A stretch of DNA of 64,000 nucleotides, from NCBI RefSeq assembly GCF_964355755.1, contig NC_092680.1, forward strand, positions 5,557,001 through 5,621,000. Reading direction: 5' to 3'. Below are positions 41,415 to 51,130 of the stretch, piece after piece; the first letter of the stretch is position 1, and each line of letters opens with the position of its first letter. Below the pieces are notes generated by a model. The model did not search any database, was not told where the DNA came from, and saw only the letters and a list, made by a program, of their open reading frames with translations. The stretch comes from Antedon mediterranea. Its lineage: Eukaryota > Echinodermata > Crinoidea > Comatulida > Antedonidae. Position numbers and translations under genes: made by a program.

Positions 41415-43469
41415 ATGATGTTCACTCTTTGGTCTATATTTTCTGCTCTGTATCTGTACTCATTAGTTTCTGAAGCTGTTACCACTATAAAACCATTGAA
41501 TCTTGAAGTATTTGCTGGCAAAAATGCTGCATTTCAATGTAACACTGATCAGAATGGGACAGCTTTATGGCAATGGTTTAAAAATCGCAGAAATCCAGTA
41601 GCCACAGAAAATGGATATGTATCAGAAGGATACAGTATGACTGTTAGTATAGGAACAAGTGAGTTGACAAAATATAATACTACTATTGAGGATGACCAAA
41701 CTCAGTATCACTGCCAGTATATTTCGTCTTCGTTATACGCTTATCTAACGGTTATCACGAGGTTAGACGCTATTTACCCGTTGTGTGAAACAAATACAAC
41801 GTCAGTAAACAGTGATAAAACTGTATCAATATCATGTAGTGCACAAAGAGGTAACACAAGACCGGAATTACAATGGTACAGAAACGGAGTTAAACTAACA
41901 GAACGAGTTGATTTCTTTAATGGTAAGTTATTCATTGACGAGTTAATACGTGCACTGACTTATGACGATGAAGGAGCAGTGTTCTTGTGTAAAGCCGAGG
42001 GTTCAGCAGTCGGAGAAAACCAATCATGTCAGGTAAAGTTGAATACTCGCCCAGACGTCATCATAACTTATGCAAACAAATCTTTTACCGCTGGAGATTC
42101 TCTAGAATTTACTTGTACAGCAATGAGTCCATGGAAGATCATTTCTTACGTTTGGACAATAAACAATGAGTTGGTAACTGCGTCAGGGCACAGCTTCAGT
42201 CTAAAAGATAACATGACAACGCTAGTTGTTAGTGATTTACAATCTAGTGACGATGACGCAGAAATAAAATGTGAAGCAATGACAAAATCTGGTCTTACCA
42301 GTACTGATTCAGTCACAATTTTATTTAACGACATTCCAATAACCACTGACAGTGAATCTGTTTTTCCAATTTTCATTTTATATATTGGAGGAGTCCTGCT
42401 CTTGATATTAATATCCATCGTAATTGTAATATTAGTAAAACGTAGGAAAAAACAAGGGAAAACATCCATAACCAAAACAGAACGTGTAAGATTTCAAAAT
42501 TCAACTCATTCAAAAGATGGAATAGTGAACATTATTTCTCTAGATAATCCCACCTTCACATATGATCCAGAATCTGTTAACGAGATTAACGAAGATTTTA
42601 ATAATCCTCATGTCGTGAAGATTAGACTTAATGATTATGATATTGGTGATAACGGTACTGATGAATTTAGGTCATACGAAGAACAAGGTTTTGAAACTTA
42701 CGCAAATGCAGAATCCGCTGCAAGCATTGGAAGCTTTTGCAGTTTTAACAGTTTTGATCAAGATGATGGAGATTTTCGTCCTGTTTATGATGATGTTGGA
42801 AGCCAACCTAGTATAGATATTGGTCTTGATATGCAAGAAAGTCAGATGAACAGGCACACTAATACATTAGTAGAAACAATTAGTGTTGATGATTTATACG
42901 CAAAACCAATAAAGAAGAGACGGGTAAAAGGTGACACCAGATCTCTTGATGGAATCGATAATGTTGAAGAACAATACGCAAAACCGATTAAGAAGAATAA
43001 AAGTAACCTACTACATCGGCAATCAATACACCAATCTCTTGAAAACGTACTAAGACCAAATATAAAAAATGACACGTTTTATAGCACAGTAGAGTCATTT
43101 GATGATCTATATGCTAAGCCTAATAAAACTCGTGTAACTGGACAGCCTAAAGAGTTCAAATCTAAACAGAGCTTAAAGCCGAAACTCCCGCCAAAACCTA
43201 CGCATATTGATGGGCGTTCTACCATTCGTAAAAAGTTAGACCCTGAAGCGAGCGACAAACCGAAACCTCCTACCAAACCTAGCCCTATCAATGGGCGCTC
43301 TTCGGTTCGTGAAGACTCCGACCAAAAGCAACGTACCAAACCAAAACTTCCTCCAAAACCTAGGTCAACTAATAGTGATCATAAAACACTGTCAAATGTA
43401 CCATCTGGCAACCAGCTCATGCTAACTTCATTACCCTCAATGGATTTTACATATTCGAGTATTGCATAG
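41415..43469 (+). CDS. Three-Ig receptor with long YAxP and proline-rich tail (receptor 13)
   Basis: The product has 684 residues. The signal peptide is MMFTLWSIFSALYLYSLVSE, then Ig1 (FQCNTD, WQWFKN, YHCQY), Ig2 (CSAQRGNTRPELQWYRNG) and Ig3 (SPWKIISYVW). The helix is about residues 315-340 (IFILYIGGVLLLILISIVIV), followed by KRRKK. The tail is about 340 residues: FETYANAES, SIGSFCSFNSFD, PVYDDV, DDLYAKPIKKRR, EEQYAKPIKK, SIHQSLENV and DDLYAKPNK. Three proline-rich units (KPKLPPKP, KPKPPTKP, KPKLPPKP) fit PxxP SH3 ligands. It ends in FTYSSIA. The layout suggests a membrane-bound docking protein recruiting SH2 and SH3 partners; this is inferred. Confidence 0.9.
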   Translation: MMFTLWSIFSALYLYSLVSEAVTTIKPLNLEVFAGKNAAFQCNTDQNGTALWQWFKNRRNPVATENGYVSEGYSMTVSIGTSELTKYNTTIEDDQTQYHCQYISSSLYAYLTVITRLDAIYPLCETNTTSVNSDKTVSISCSAQRGNTRPELQWYRNGVKLTERVDFFNGKLFIDELIRALTYDDEGAVFLCKAEGSAVGENQSCQVKLNTRPDVIITYANKSFTAGDSLEFTCTAMSPWKIISYVWTINNELVTASGHSFSLKDNMTTLVVSDLQSSDDDAEIKCEAMTKSGLTSTDSVTILFNDIPITTDSESVFPIFILYIGGVLLLILISIVIVILVKRRKKQGKTSITKTERVRFQNSTHSKDGIVNIISLDNPTFTYDPESVNEINEDFNNPHVVKIRLNDYDIGDNGTDEFRSYEEQGFETYANAESAASIGSFCSFNSFDQDDGDFRPVYDDVGSQPSIDIGLDMQESQMNRHTNTLVETISVDDLYAKPIKKRRVKGDTRSLDGIDNVEEQYAKPIKKNKSNLLHRQSIHQSLENVLRPNIKNDTFYSTVESFDDLYAKPNKTRVTGQPKEFKSKQSLKPKLPPKPTHIDGRSTIRKKLDPEASDKPKPPTKPSPINGRSSVREDSDQKQRTKPKLPPKPRSTNSDHKTLSNVPSGNQLMLTSLPSMDFTYSSIA

Positions 43470-44183
43470 ATGTATTCAGTATACAGTTGAGCTCAAAATT
43501 GCTTGGTAAATACAATGTTTTGAATTGAAAGGAACGATGCCGTTACTCATACCATGCCAAAAGACGATGAAATTCCTTTGACCATGGAGACTCAAAATAC
43601 AATGTTTAAAATATATTAAAACGTAGTTGCGTTGTAAAGTATACATTTAAAAAATTGCGCTCTTTCTAATTTTAAAATAGGCACCGAAATGGAACTGGGA
43701 TACATCAACTGAATTGATTTATGAAATTTTAGTTTCTTGATAACGGAAAATTTCGGAAGATTTCAGTATACTATGTTTATAGATGACAATTATTTCAGAA
43801 TGTTTATACATGTACGGTATTCATTTACATTGATATTAAATCCTTCACCCCTCTGTCTATAGGCCTAATTAGTATATAATCTGAGATCTTGAATACTTGC
43901 TTGTTTTGTATTTCGTATTGCAAAGCAAACGGACAATAGCGCTATAGAAAACATCTAAAGTTGATGATATGATTATGAAAGTTAAAGAGAAATTGAAAGT
44001 TCGAATAACAAAAGAAACACAACGTATAACTACTGAACTGAACTGAAGTATTATAATAGCAATACAGTATGAATACTGAATGCTCTGATTGAATAAAAGT
44101 GGTATTTTACAAAAGAAAGAATGTATAGTATGCCATATCGAAGTGTATTTTGTAATGTATAAATAGATAGGCAATCGCAATCA
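43470..44183. other. Spacer after receptor 13
   Basis: This is an AT-rich 3' flank. I see no gene or repeat that I can support. Confidence 0.4.
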
Positions 44184-44311
44184 TTTTTAGTCGCGTGCAA
44201 TGCGACTCTACAGCTCACTATGTCGGTCGGTTGGTCGGTCGGTCGGTTGGCCGGTCGGTCGGTCGGTTGGTCGGTCGGTAAACGCTAACTCAAATTTGAG
44301 CACGCGACTAC
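44184..44311 (-). mobile_element. Short copy of the AGTCGCGTG element with (GGTC)n array
   Basis: TTTTTAGTCGCGTGC at 44184-44198 and GCACGCGACTA at 44300-44310 are inverted. Between them is a GGTCGGTTGGTCGGTC array followed by AACTCAAATTTGAGC, itself a palindrome. The orientation is opposite to the copies at 8806 and 54901, as the complementary CCGACCAA strand shows. Confidence 0.7.
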
Positions 44312-45631
44312 AGTCTTGTTAATATTAAAAATTAATATCAAATTTAATCATTTTAATAAATTTTTCCAAATTGTTTATTGTATATAATAAATTATTTTGT
44401 TATACTTTTAAATATTTTCTGTACTTTTCTATTTTTACGCATTTTAAACTGGAGTGTATTAAAGATATTATTATTTGTATATTTGAAATTTTAATTGTTA
44501 ACATTGCCATTGTAAAACTGTATTGGGTAAACGTAACCGAAACAATAAACTTGTACAGTTTAATGATTACGCCTACACATTGTATTATTTTCCTCATGTG
44601 TATTAATAACTTTTGGAAATATTTTATTATGAACATTTTTACACTTTTTAAATGTGTCTATTATACTTGATAACAAAGTATAAAGAAGGTCCAGTACACA
44701 ACACACTATTAGACTGCAATTTATACGTGTACGTTATAAAATTCATTAGAATTGTTACAACGTTTAGATATTATATTTAAGTGTAATTGTGATTTGTAGG
44801 CCTACGCTCGTGAAAATATACTGGTATGTGTCATCTTATCATGAGTAATTTGTGATAATATATATGTTTGAAAAACGGTACACACGCACTTGCCAGCAGA
44901 GAATGTATCCAAAAAAAAGTGCGTATCCATGCGCGAGTACAATAGCACAAATACATTAAACGATTACAACGGTCATCATAATAAAGAACAATTTATCGAA
45001 GCCTACAAGCGGCAAATGAACAAATCAAAAAGTTAGTTCATATCATGGGATATGAGAAATCTAATAATAGACCAGCGAGAAACGAAATTTTACGCCATGG
45101 GCTCCAAATGGGTGGGGAATATCGGCGCTATATAAGTTTTCATTTATTATTATTAAGTATGAGTCCGCAAATGAAAACCTAATGAGTCACTAAAAATAAA
45201 AATAAATCTATCAAAATACAGGAAGTGAATTCCAAAATCTTTCGTCATCGTAAAAGAAACAATTTCTTTTGTTAAATGTCTATACAAAAGTATGGCCTTA
45301 CCACACATAAAGATTGGTTTAAAAACTTAGATCATAGGCAGCGATGCATAACGCTTTGGTAGTTGACAATGAAAATACAGTATTTTAGAATAGGGAAGCG
45401 TGAATGTTAATCACTGTCATAGGGTATCTGTATCAGTTAAACTGGAAGTAGCCTAAAACACTGGGCATATACAAAACTTTTCAATAATATTTGAAAATTA
45501 ATAGACATTGAAGACTATAGAAGAATATATCTGTGGCGTTTGAAATGTAAACAAGGCTGTTACTGTTTCGAACTATAATATTATATTTGATACTGCTGGA
45601 CATTTCATTTGAAATTTTTACTTATGATGCC
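44312..45631. other. Spacer and leader of receptor 14
   Basis: At about 45090-45165 the words GGTGGGGAATATCGGCGCTA, TATAAGTTTTCATTTATT and ATTATTAAGT look like the 3' end of a LINE or SINE. The leader words GCAGCGATGCATAACGC (about 45337) resemble the other right-clade leaders. No gene was seen. Confidence 0.4.
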
Positions 45632-47527
45632 ATGATGTTCACTGACGGTTGTAAGTTTACATTTGTATCATCTATATTTCTTGTTTTGTTTAACTACTGT
45701 TTAATTTCTGACGCTGTTGTCACTATACAACCATTGAATATTGAGGTATTTGCTGGTGAAAATGCTGTATTTGAGTGCAATACTGTTATAGGCCTACTGA
45801 GTTCTACATCCAAGTGGCAATGGTTTATTGGTACTGATGGGCACTTGATAGCTAATGAAGACGCATTTGTAACAGATGGATATGACGTAATGATAAGCGG
45901 CAATAGGACAACCAGTATATTGACAATATTAAATACTACAATCATTAGGAACAATGGAAGAGTGTATTCTTGTCTATTTGGTTCATCATCACCACAAGCC
46001 ACTCTGACAGTTATCGATGGAATGAGGTTAGACTCAATGTATCCCCAGTGTGATTCAGACATGACGTCAATAAACACCGAGAAAACAGCACAACTAACAT
46101 GTAGTGCAAAAGGAGGGGATCCTAAACCAGAACTGCAATGGTACAGAAACGGAGTCAATTTATCGGAGAATCAAGATTTTGAAAGTTATGATTCTTCATC
46201 ATCATACTTTGAACAGTTAACACTTGTATTGACTATCGATGACGAAGATACAGTGTTTATGTGTAAAGCAGAAGGTCTAGCTGCTGACGAGAATCAGGCA
46301 TGTCAAGTTCAGTTAAGAGTTCCTCCGGACGTAGAGGTAATGTCTAACAAAACATATTTTACTTCTGGAGAGTCTCTAGAATTTACTTGTATAGCAATGA
46401 CTCCATGGAAAATTATGGAATATATTTGGACTATCAATGACGAGATAATGTCTACCTCAAAATATACCTTTATTCTAACAAATAACATGACAACGCTCGT
46501 CATTGATGATTTTGACGCTGATGCAGAAGTAAAATGTGAAGTGATAACAGCAACTGGTTTAACAGGTAGCGATTCGGTCACAATTACATTTTTAACTGTA
46601 AATGATGAATCAAATTGGTTACTTTTAGCGATAATATTGGTTGGAGGAGCAATGTTATTGTTACTTGTATTCATTATTGTTTTCATATTTGCAAAACGTC
46701 GTCAAAAACAAGGTAAAACATCGATAACCAAAACAGAACGAGCAACATTTCGAAATGACATGACAGATGGAATTGTACACATAGTACCGGTGCCTTTAGA
46801 TAATCCGAACTTTATCGACGAGAGAGATTATGAGGTTGATATTGATAATCCAAATGTGTTGAGGATTAATTTTGAAGATAATATGGAAGGTTATAACATG
46901 GATGATAATCATATGGATGATGACTATATGAATGATGATCATATCGATGGTAGTTCGGATATAAATGATGGCGGTAGATCATACGAAGAGAAGCCTGGTT
47001 TTGAAACTTACGCAAATGCAGAATCAGTTGCCAGTCTTGGAAGCTTTTGCAGTTTCAACAGTTTTGATCACGTTGATAACCGTCATAGTAGATATGTTGG
47101 CCATATGATCGACACTGGATCTCAAGATAGATTGACTGAGTTTGACGATCTATACGCAAAACCAAACCAGAGTAGGCAAAGTAAAGTGGACACAAAATCA
47201 GTTGATGGAATAGATAGGCCTAATGTTGAAGAACTGTATACAAAACCGAATAAAAAGTACAGGCAATCAATACACCAATCTCTTGAAGACATTTTAAAAC
47301 CAAGCACCGATAATAACAGAGCAGAATCATTTGATGATCTATACGCTAAGCCTAATAAAAAGCGTGCAACTGGACAGCCTATACTTTTTAACGAGTTATA
47401 CACTAAACATGACTTCAAACCCAAGCCACCACCAAAACCTAGGCCGATTAAGATTTCAGTATGTGATGATCAGATGAGTTCGTCAAACGTAATTGAACAT
47501 GATTTTACATATTCAAGTATTGCATAA
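45632..47527 (+). CDS. Three-Ig receptor with long YxKP, acidic and proline-rich tail (receptor 14)
   Basis: The start at 45632 (MMFTDGCKFTFVSSIFLVLF) matches the clade; the frame is open to 45587. The product is about 631 residues. Ig1 is LEVFAGENAVFEC-like (NIEVFAGENAVFEC, WQWFIG), Ig2 is CSAKGGDPKPELQWYRNG and Ig3 is TPWKIMEYIW. The helix is LLLAIILVGGAMLLLLVFII, with KRRQK. The tail has an acidic stretch (MDDNHMDDDYMNDDHIDG), FETYANAES, SLGSFCSFNSFD, DDLYAKPNQ, EELYTKPNKK, SIHQSLEDIL, DDLYAKPNKK and ELYTKHD. One proline-rich unit, KPKPPPKPRP, follows, and the C-terminus is FTYSSIA. It is the close paralog of receptor 13 with one instead of three PxxP units. Confidence 0.9.
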   Translation: MMFTDGCKFTFVSSIFLVLFNYCLISDAVVTIQPLNIEVFAGENAVFECNTVIGLLSSTSKWQWFIGTDGHLIANEDAFVTDGYDVMISGNRTTSILTILNTTIIRNNGRVYSCLFGSSSPQATLTVIDGMRLDSMYPQCDSDMTSINTEKTAQLTCSAKGGDPKPELQWYRNGVNLSENQDFESYDSSSSYFEQLTLVLTIDDEDTVFMCKAEGLAADENQACQVQLRVPPDVEVMSNKTYFTSGESLEFTCIAMTPWKIMEYIWTINDEIMSTSKYTFILTNNMTTLVIDDFDADAEVKCEVITATGLTGSDSVTITFLTVNDESNWLLLAIILVGGAMLLLLVFIIVFIFAKRRQKQGKTSITKTERATFRNDMTDGIVHIVPVPLDNPNFIDERDYEVDIDNPNVLRINFEDNMEGYNMDDNHMDDDYMNDDHIDGSSDINDGGRSYEEKPGFETYANAESVASLGSFCSFNSFDHVDNRHSRYVGHMIDTGSQDRLTEFDDLYAKPNQSRQSKVDTKSVDGIDRPNVEELYTKPNKKYRQSIHQSLEDILKPSTDNNRAESFDDLYAKPNKKRATGQPILFNELYTKHDFKPKPPPKPRPIKISVCDDQMSSSNVIEHDFTYSSIA

Positions 47528-48189
47528 ATCGAATAATTCACATTCGGGATAAAACACTTGTGGACAGTCTACAACACAGCTCTTCTCTTTGATTGCCCAT
47601 AAAGATAACTTCTCATTTGTGCCGTTTCACCGAACAGAAGACGTCACTGTTCAAAACGGCAACGTCCTGTACTTTATACCTATCACTGTGTGAACAAACT
47701 AAACTTTGAACTATGAAATAATAATGTACAGTCCTGCCATAGATTTGATTTTTCAAGATTTGTCAATGTGTTTATCTTTCAATTTATAACCTATTTTGTA
47801 TTAATTGGTCAGATACTTTGCCCTACTCTGTCGTAAATACAATTACAACCTTATTTTGTATTATCTAAATATAATACTTGGTATTAAGCTTATAATCAGA
47901 AACACTAATTATATACAGTAATTATATATTTCAATACAATTTGTATACAATTTTCGCAAATTAATTATTAAATTTACCTGGTCATTTCTGCACTGTGTGT
48001 AACATGTTATGGGTAAATTAAGCCTAACTGTATTAGCCGTGATTTCATTATAACGCTTTTGCAGATAATCAAAGAAGAATAACAAAGTATCTAATTCGAG
48101 ATAATTACTAAATTAATTTAAAAGGGTAAATCTCACAAATTGTTGGCAAGCATTTTTGTACACTTTTTTATTCCAACTAAGACCATGTA
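47528..48189. other. 3' flank of receptor 14
   Basis: This is an AT-rich flank without a recognisable gene or element. Confidence 0.4.
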
Positions 48190-48274
48190 TGGCTTAGTTC
48201 CCACTAGGTATGGACACATCACAAGTAGTTCAATTCACGTTATGATTTATTAGTCTTCGTGTGAACTAAGCTTA
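48190..48274. mobile_element. Small MITE of the GTTCCCAC family
   Basis: GGCTTAGTTCCCACTAG at the left and GTGTGAACTAAGCTTA at the right are inverted. It is about 85 bp with no ORF. The ends match the AAAGCTTNGTTCCCAC type at 15571. Confidence 0.55.
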
Positions 48275-48639
48275 ACCTTCACTAAAACCAAACTTTATAT
48301 AAAATACGTGTTCTTTTTTATGCTTTTAATGCATTATGAAGAGCGTGGCTATGGTTACAGCTTTGCGACAGCTAAATTGCGTTTTTGAGTTTAAAAACAT
48401 TTAAAAAGCCAATTAGTAATAACAAGTAAATGGAGTAAAACTAAGCTAACTAAGCTAAGCTAATCAGAAAGGACACCATGTTTTATTTCCTGAAGGTGAA
48501 CCTTTGTGAAATAACAAAACACATATTTGAAGTATTTACCTAAGTTCCGTAATAATTCAATAAGCCTACTCTATACTTAGTAAAGCTGTTCGTGAGGGGA
48601 ATCGGAATTCGTACCCTATTCGTACCCCTTTTTTATTTA

Positions 48640-50690
48640 CTTCCTCATAGTTGGATTAGTTACACTTGCTATGTTGTTTTGTTATATAGTTTTATATATA
48701 GTCACTAGGTCGGTTGGTCGGTCGTTCGGTAGGTAAACACTAACTCAAATTTGAGCACGCGACTGCAGCCATGTATGTCTTGTTATCTCAAAATGACATG
48801 AGAATAATTGAGTAACGTTGATACAATTATTACTATAGACAAATTCAAAATATATACTATATAATAAATGTAAAATGTAAATTAAATGAAATCACTAATG
48901 GACGTGGTTCTGTCTGGATTAATACATCCGGATAGAAAACTAATACTAATAAAAATTAGTACAGATTAAGGAAACTATTGAAAAAGGGTTTATTTTGGTG
49001 TATTAGGCAAATACAAATACTAAAGTCTATTTCCTTATATTCGAATTAGTTCCACTTGTCTGTCTGATAATAGAATAACGTAATTATTTACTTTTGATTG
49101 ACGTTGAAATAAAATTATTCGCTGATATCCTAATAATTATTCGTCAAATAACACGTATAAGCCTAAATGGCCGTTGCTGGTCTAAAACAACATAAGTTAA
49201 ATTGTGCGCAATTTGTTCTACCTAAACAGTGAAAAATTCACAAGTGACAGAAGTTCTGGTAACCATCGTGTCCTGATTTGTAAAATCACTATGGTGCGGA
49301 TGTTCTTGAGTTGGTTTCCACAATTAGGCCGTCACGCAACGACGTAAGCGCAACGCAAGCGAGTTGGCCAATGACAAGGGGCATTTTGGATAATCGCATC
49401 ACAAATCGAGACAATTTGTACAAACTGAGGAAACGTATTGGTTTAGCTGATCACGGTCTCTTCATAAATGAGGGGAAATGAAGGGGAATTTATTTTGAAA
49501 TGAATTCCACTTTTAAGATGCTTTGATATTGTAACTGTGTCAATCACAAATAGTAGTTTATTCACCTGTATTGGGCCTGGTTTTCTTATATAGTAATGTC
49601 TCTCACATAATAATTGTGTATACGAATCATTTATGTTGTTGATGTTTCAGGTGTGGCATGCCTAACCAGAAAAGGTGAGCAGCTTTTGAGTACTAACCAT
49701 TTAAATTGGTAAAACGGTTGTTTTAACTGTAAATGTTTGTTCTATAGGTAAATGAAACGGGGTATTTCCTTAAACTCGGATTAGTTCCACTTGTTCAGAT
49801 GCTTTGTGTCTAGCAAACAACAAATGAATCACAGTGACGTGGATACTTCTAATAATAGGACAGTTCAAAACGATTATTTACTTTTAAATAACTTTTGACT
49901 TTTACATAATATTAGCCTTAGGCTAGTAATCGTCTAGGCCTATGCTTTATGAAGTCATTTATGGTGAATTCTAAACGTTTGTCACATACTTAATTTAAGT
50001 ACGAACACAAACGACTTCACCAACAAGATTTTCGAATAATCGTAGTTTTTTCAAGAGGTATTAAAATGAAATGGGTATTTCCTTATACGCGGATTAGTTC
50101 CACTTGTTCAGATGCTTTGTGTCTAGCAAAGAACAAACTACTCTAATAACAGTGACGTGGGTACTTCTAATGAAAATATAGTTGACTTTATAATCTTTTA
50201 AAATAACGTTTGACTTTTCCATAATACTGAATTAGCCTAGGCTACTTAATCTATGGGGAGCCATATGGTGAATTCTACACGTTTGTCTTTATGTTAGTAC
50301 AAACACAAACGATAGGTAAAACAGGGGGCAGTACTTCAATATCTTCGTGAGATGTAATGTAAAATGAAAACAAACAAATGAAAATGTGTGAACTATTTTA
50401 AAACGGGATAGAGGATAATGATGATCATGTCAAATGTATATAAAAATATAAGAACATTAATGAAAAAAGGAGTAATACGGAATTCATATATGTTAGAATG
50501 TTACTTATGAATTGTAACGACATTTACAATGTGTTAAATAATATGATTTTATGTAATGACATGATATAATAAGAATGTGAATAAAAGTGGTGTTTGCGCC
50601 ACAAAAGAGAAAAAAAAAATCTTCGTGAGATGAATAAAAGGTTATTCTTTTAATTCGGATCAGTTTTACTTGTTAAGATACGTATTGTGT
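48640..50690. repeat. Degenerate direct repeats around GGATTAGTTCCACTTGT
   Basis: GGATTAGTTACACTTGC (about 48653), CGAATTAGTTCCACTTGT (49043), CGGATTAGTTCCACTTGTTC (49779) and CGGATTAGTTCCACTTGTTC (50091) are followed by shared downstream words (GATGCTTTGTGTCTAGCAAA, CAGTGACGTGG, ACTTCTAATAA, GTGAATTCTA). A weaker copy, CGGATCAGTTTTACTTGT, is near 50659. The 49779 and 50091 copies are about 312 bp apart. Inside the array lie a partial AGTCGCGTG element (about 48700-48765) and a half MITE (49310-49410). No coding role is evident. Confidence 0.6.
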
Positions 50691-50950
50691 ATCATTATAC
50701 AACGATCAATGTATTATTCAAATTATGAGGAAGGACTATTATAATTATTATCTATATATATAAATAATACTAAAGATGCAATACTTTAAAGAATATACAT
50801 TCAATAAGATTCCTCTTTCGAATGATGGTATGTGCCATTTTTAACCTAAGAATTCTATCTTTGATTGTATTATCTATTATTGGACCTAATTAGCTATATT
50901 GAAGGAGTTATGGCAGATTTCGAGATTTGTTTTAATACTAAAAACGTAAT

Positions 50951-51130
50951 AATAGAAAAGAAAAACAACCAACAAATTCTAAAAATGGAGGCAATTCTAA
51001 ACAAAATGAATATCAGGAATTCAAAACTATGGGAGATAGTTGCAACGCATTTGACGAGAATGTATACGCTGAACCGACAACACGTAGTGTGCCAAAAAAA
51101 CAGTCACATATATCTACGAAAACACTATAA
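50951..51130 (+). pseudogene. Orphan ORF resembling a receptor tail (VYAEP)
   Basis: The frame 50951-51130 reads NRKEKQPTNSKNGGN, then NEYQEFKTMGDSCNAFDENV, then VYAEPTTRSVPKKQSHISTK and a stop. NRKxK after a former membrane segment, YQEF and xxxVYAEPxxR resemble the juxtamembrane and YAxP parts of the long-tail receptors. There is no ATG, and no transmembrane or Ig sequence lies upstream. It is either a decayed tail or a separate terminal exon. Similarity is limited to short motifs, so this stays tentative. Confidence 0.4.

Noticed and set aside
46900-46980. Calcium-binding domain in the acidic MDDNHMDDDYMND stretch
   Set aside because: There is no EF-hand or other calcium-site spacing. It is a low-complexity acidic repeat in the receptor 14 tail.
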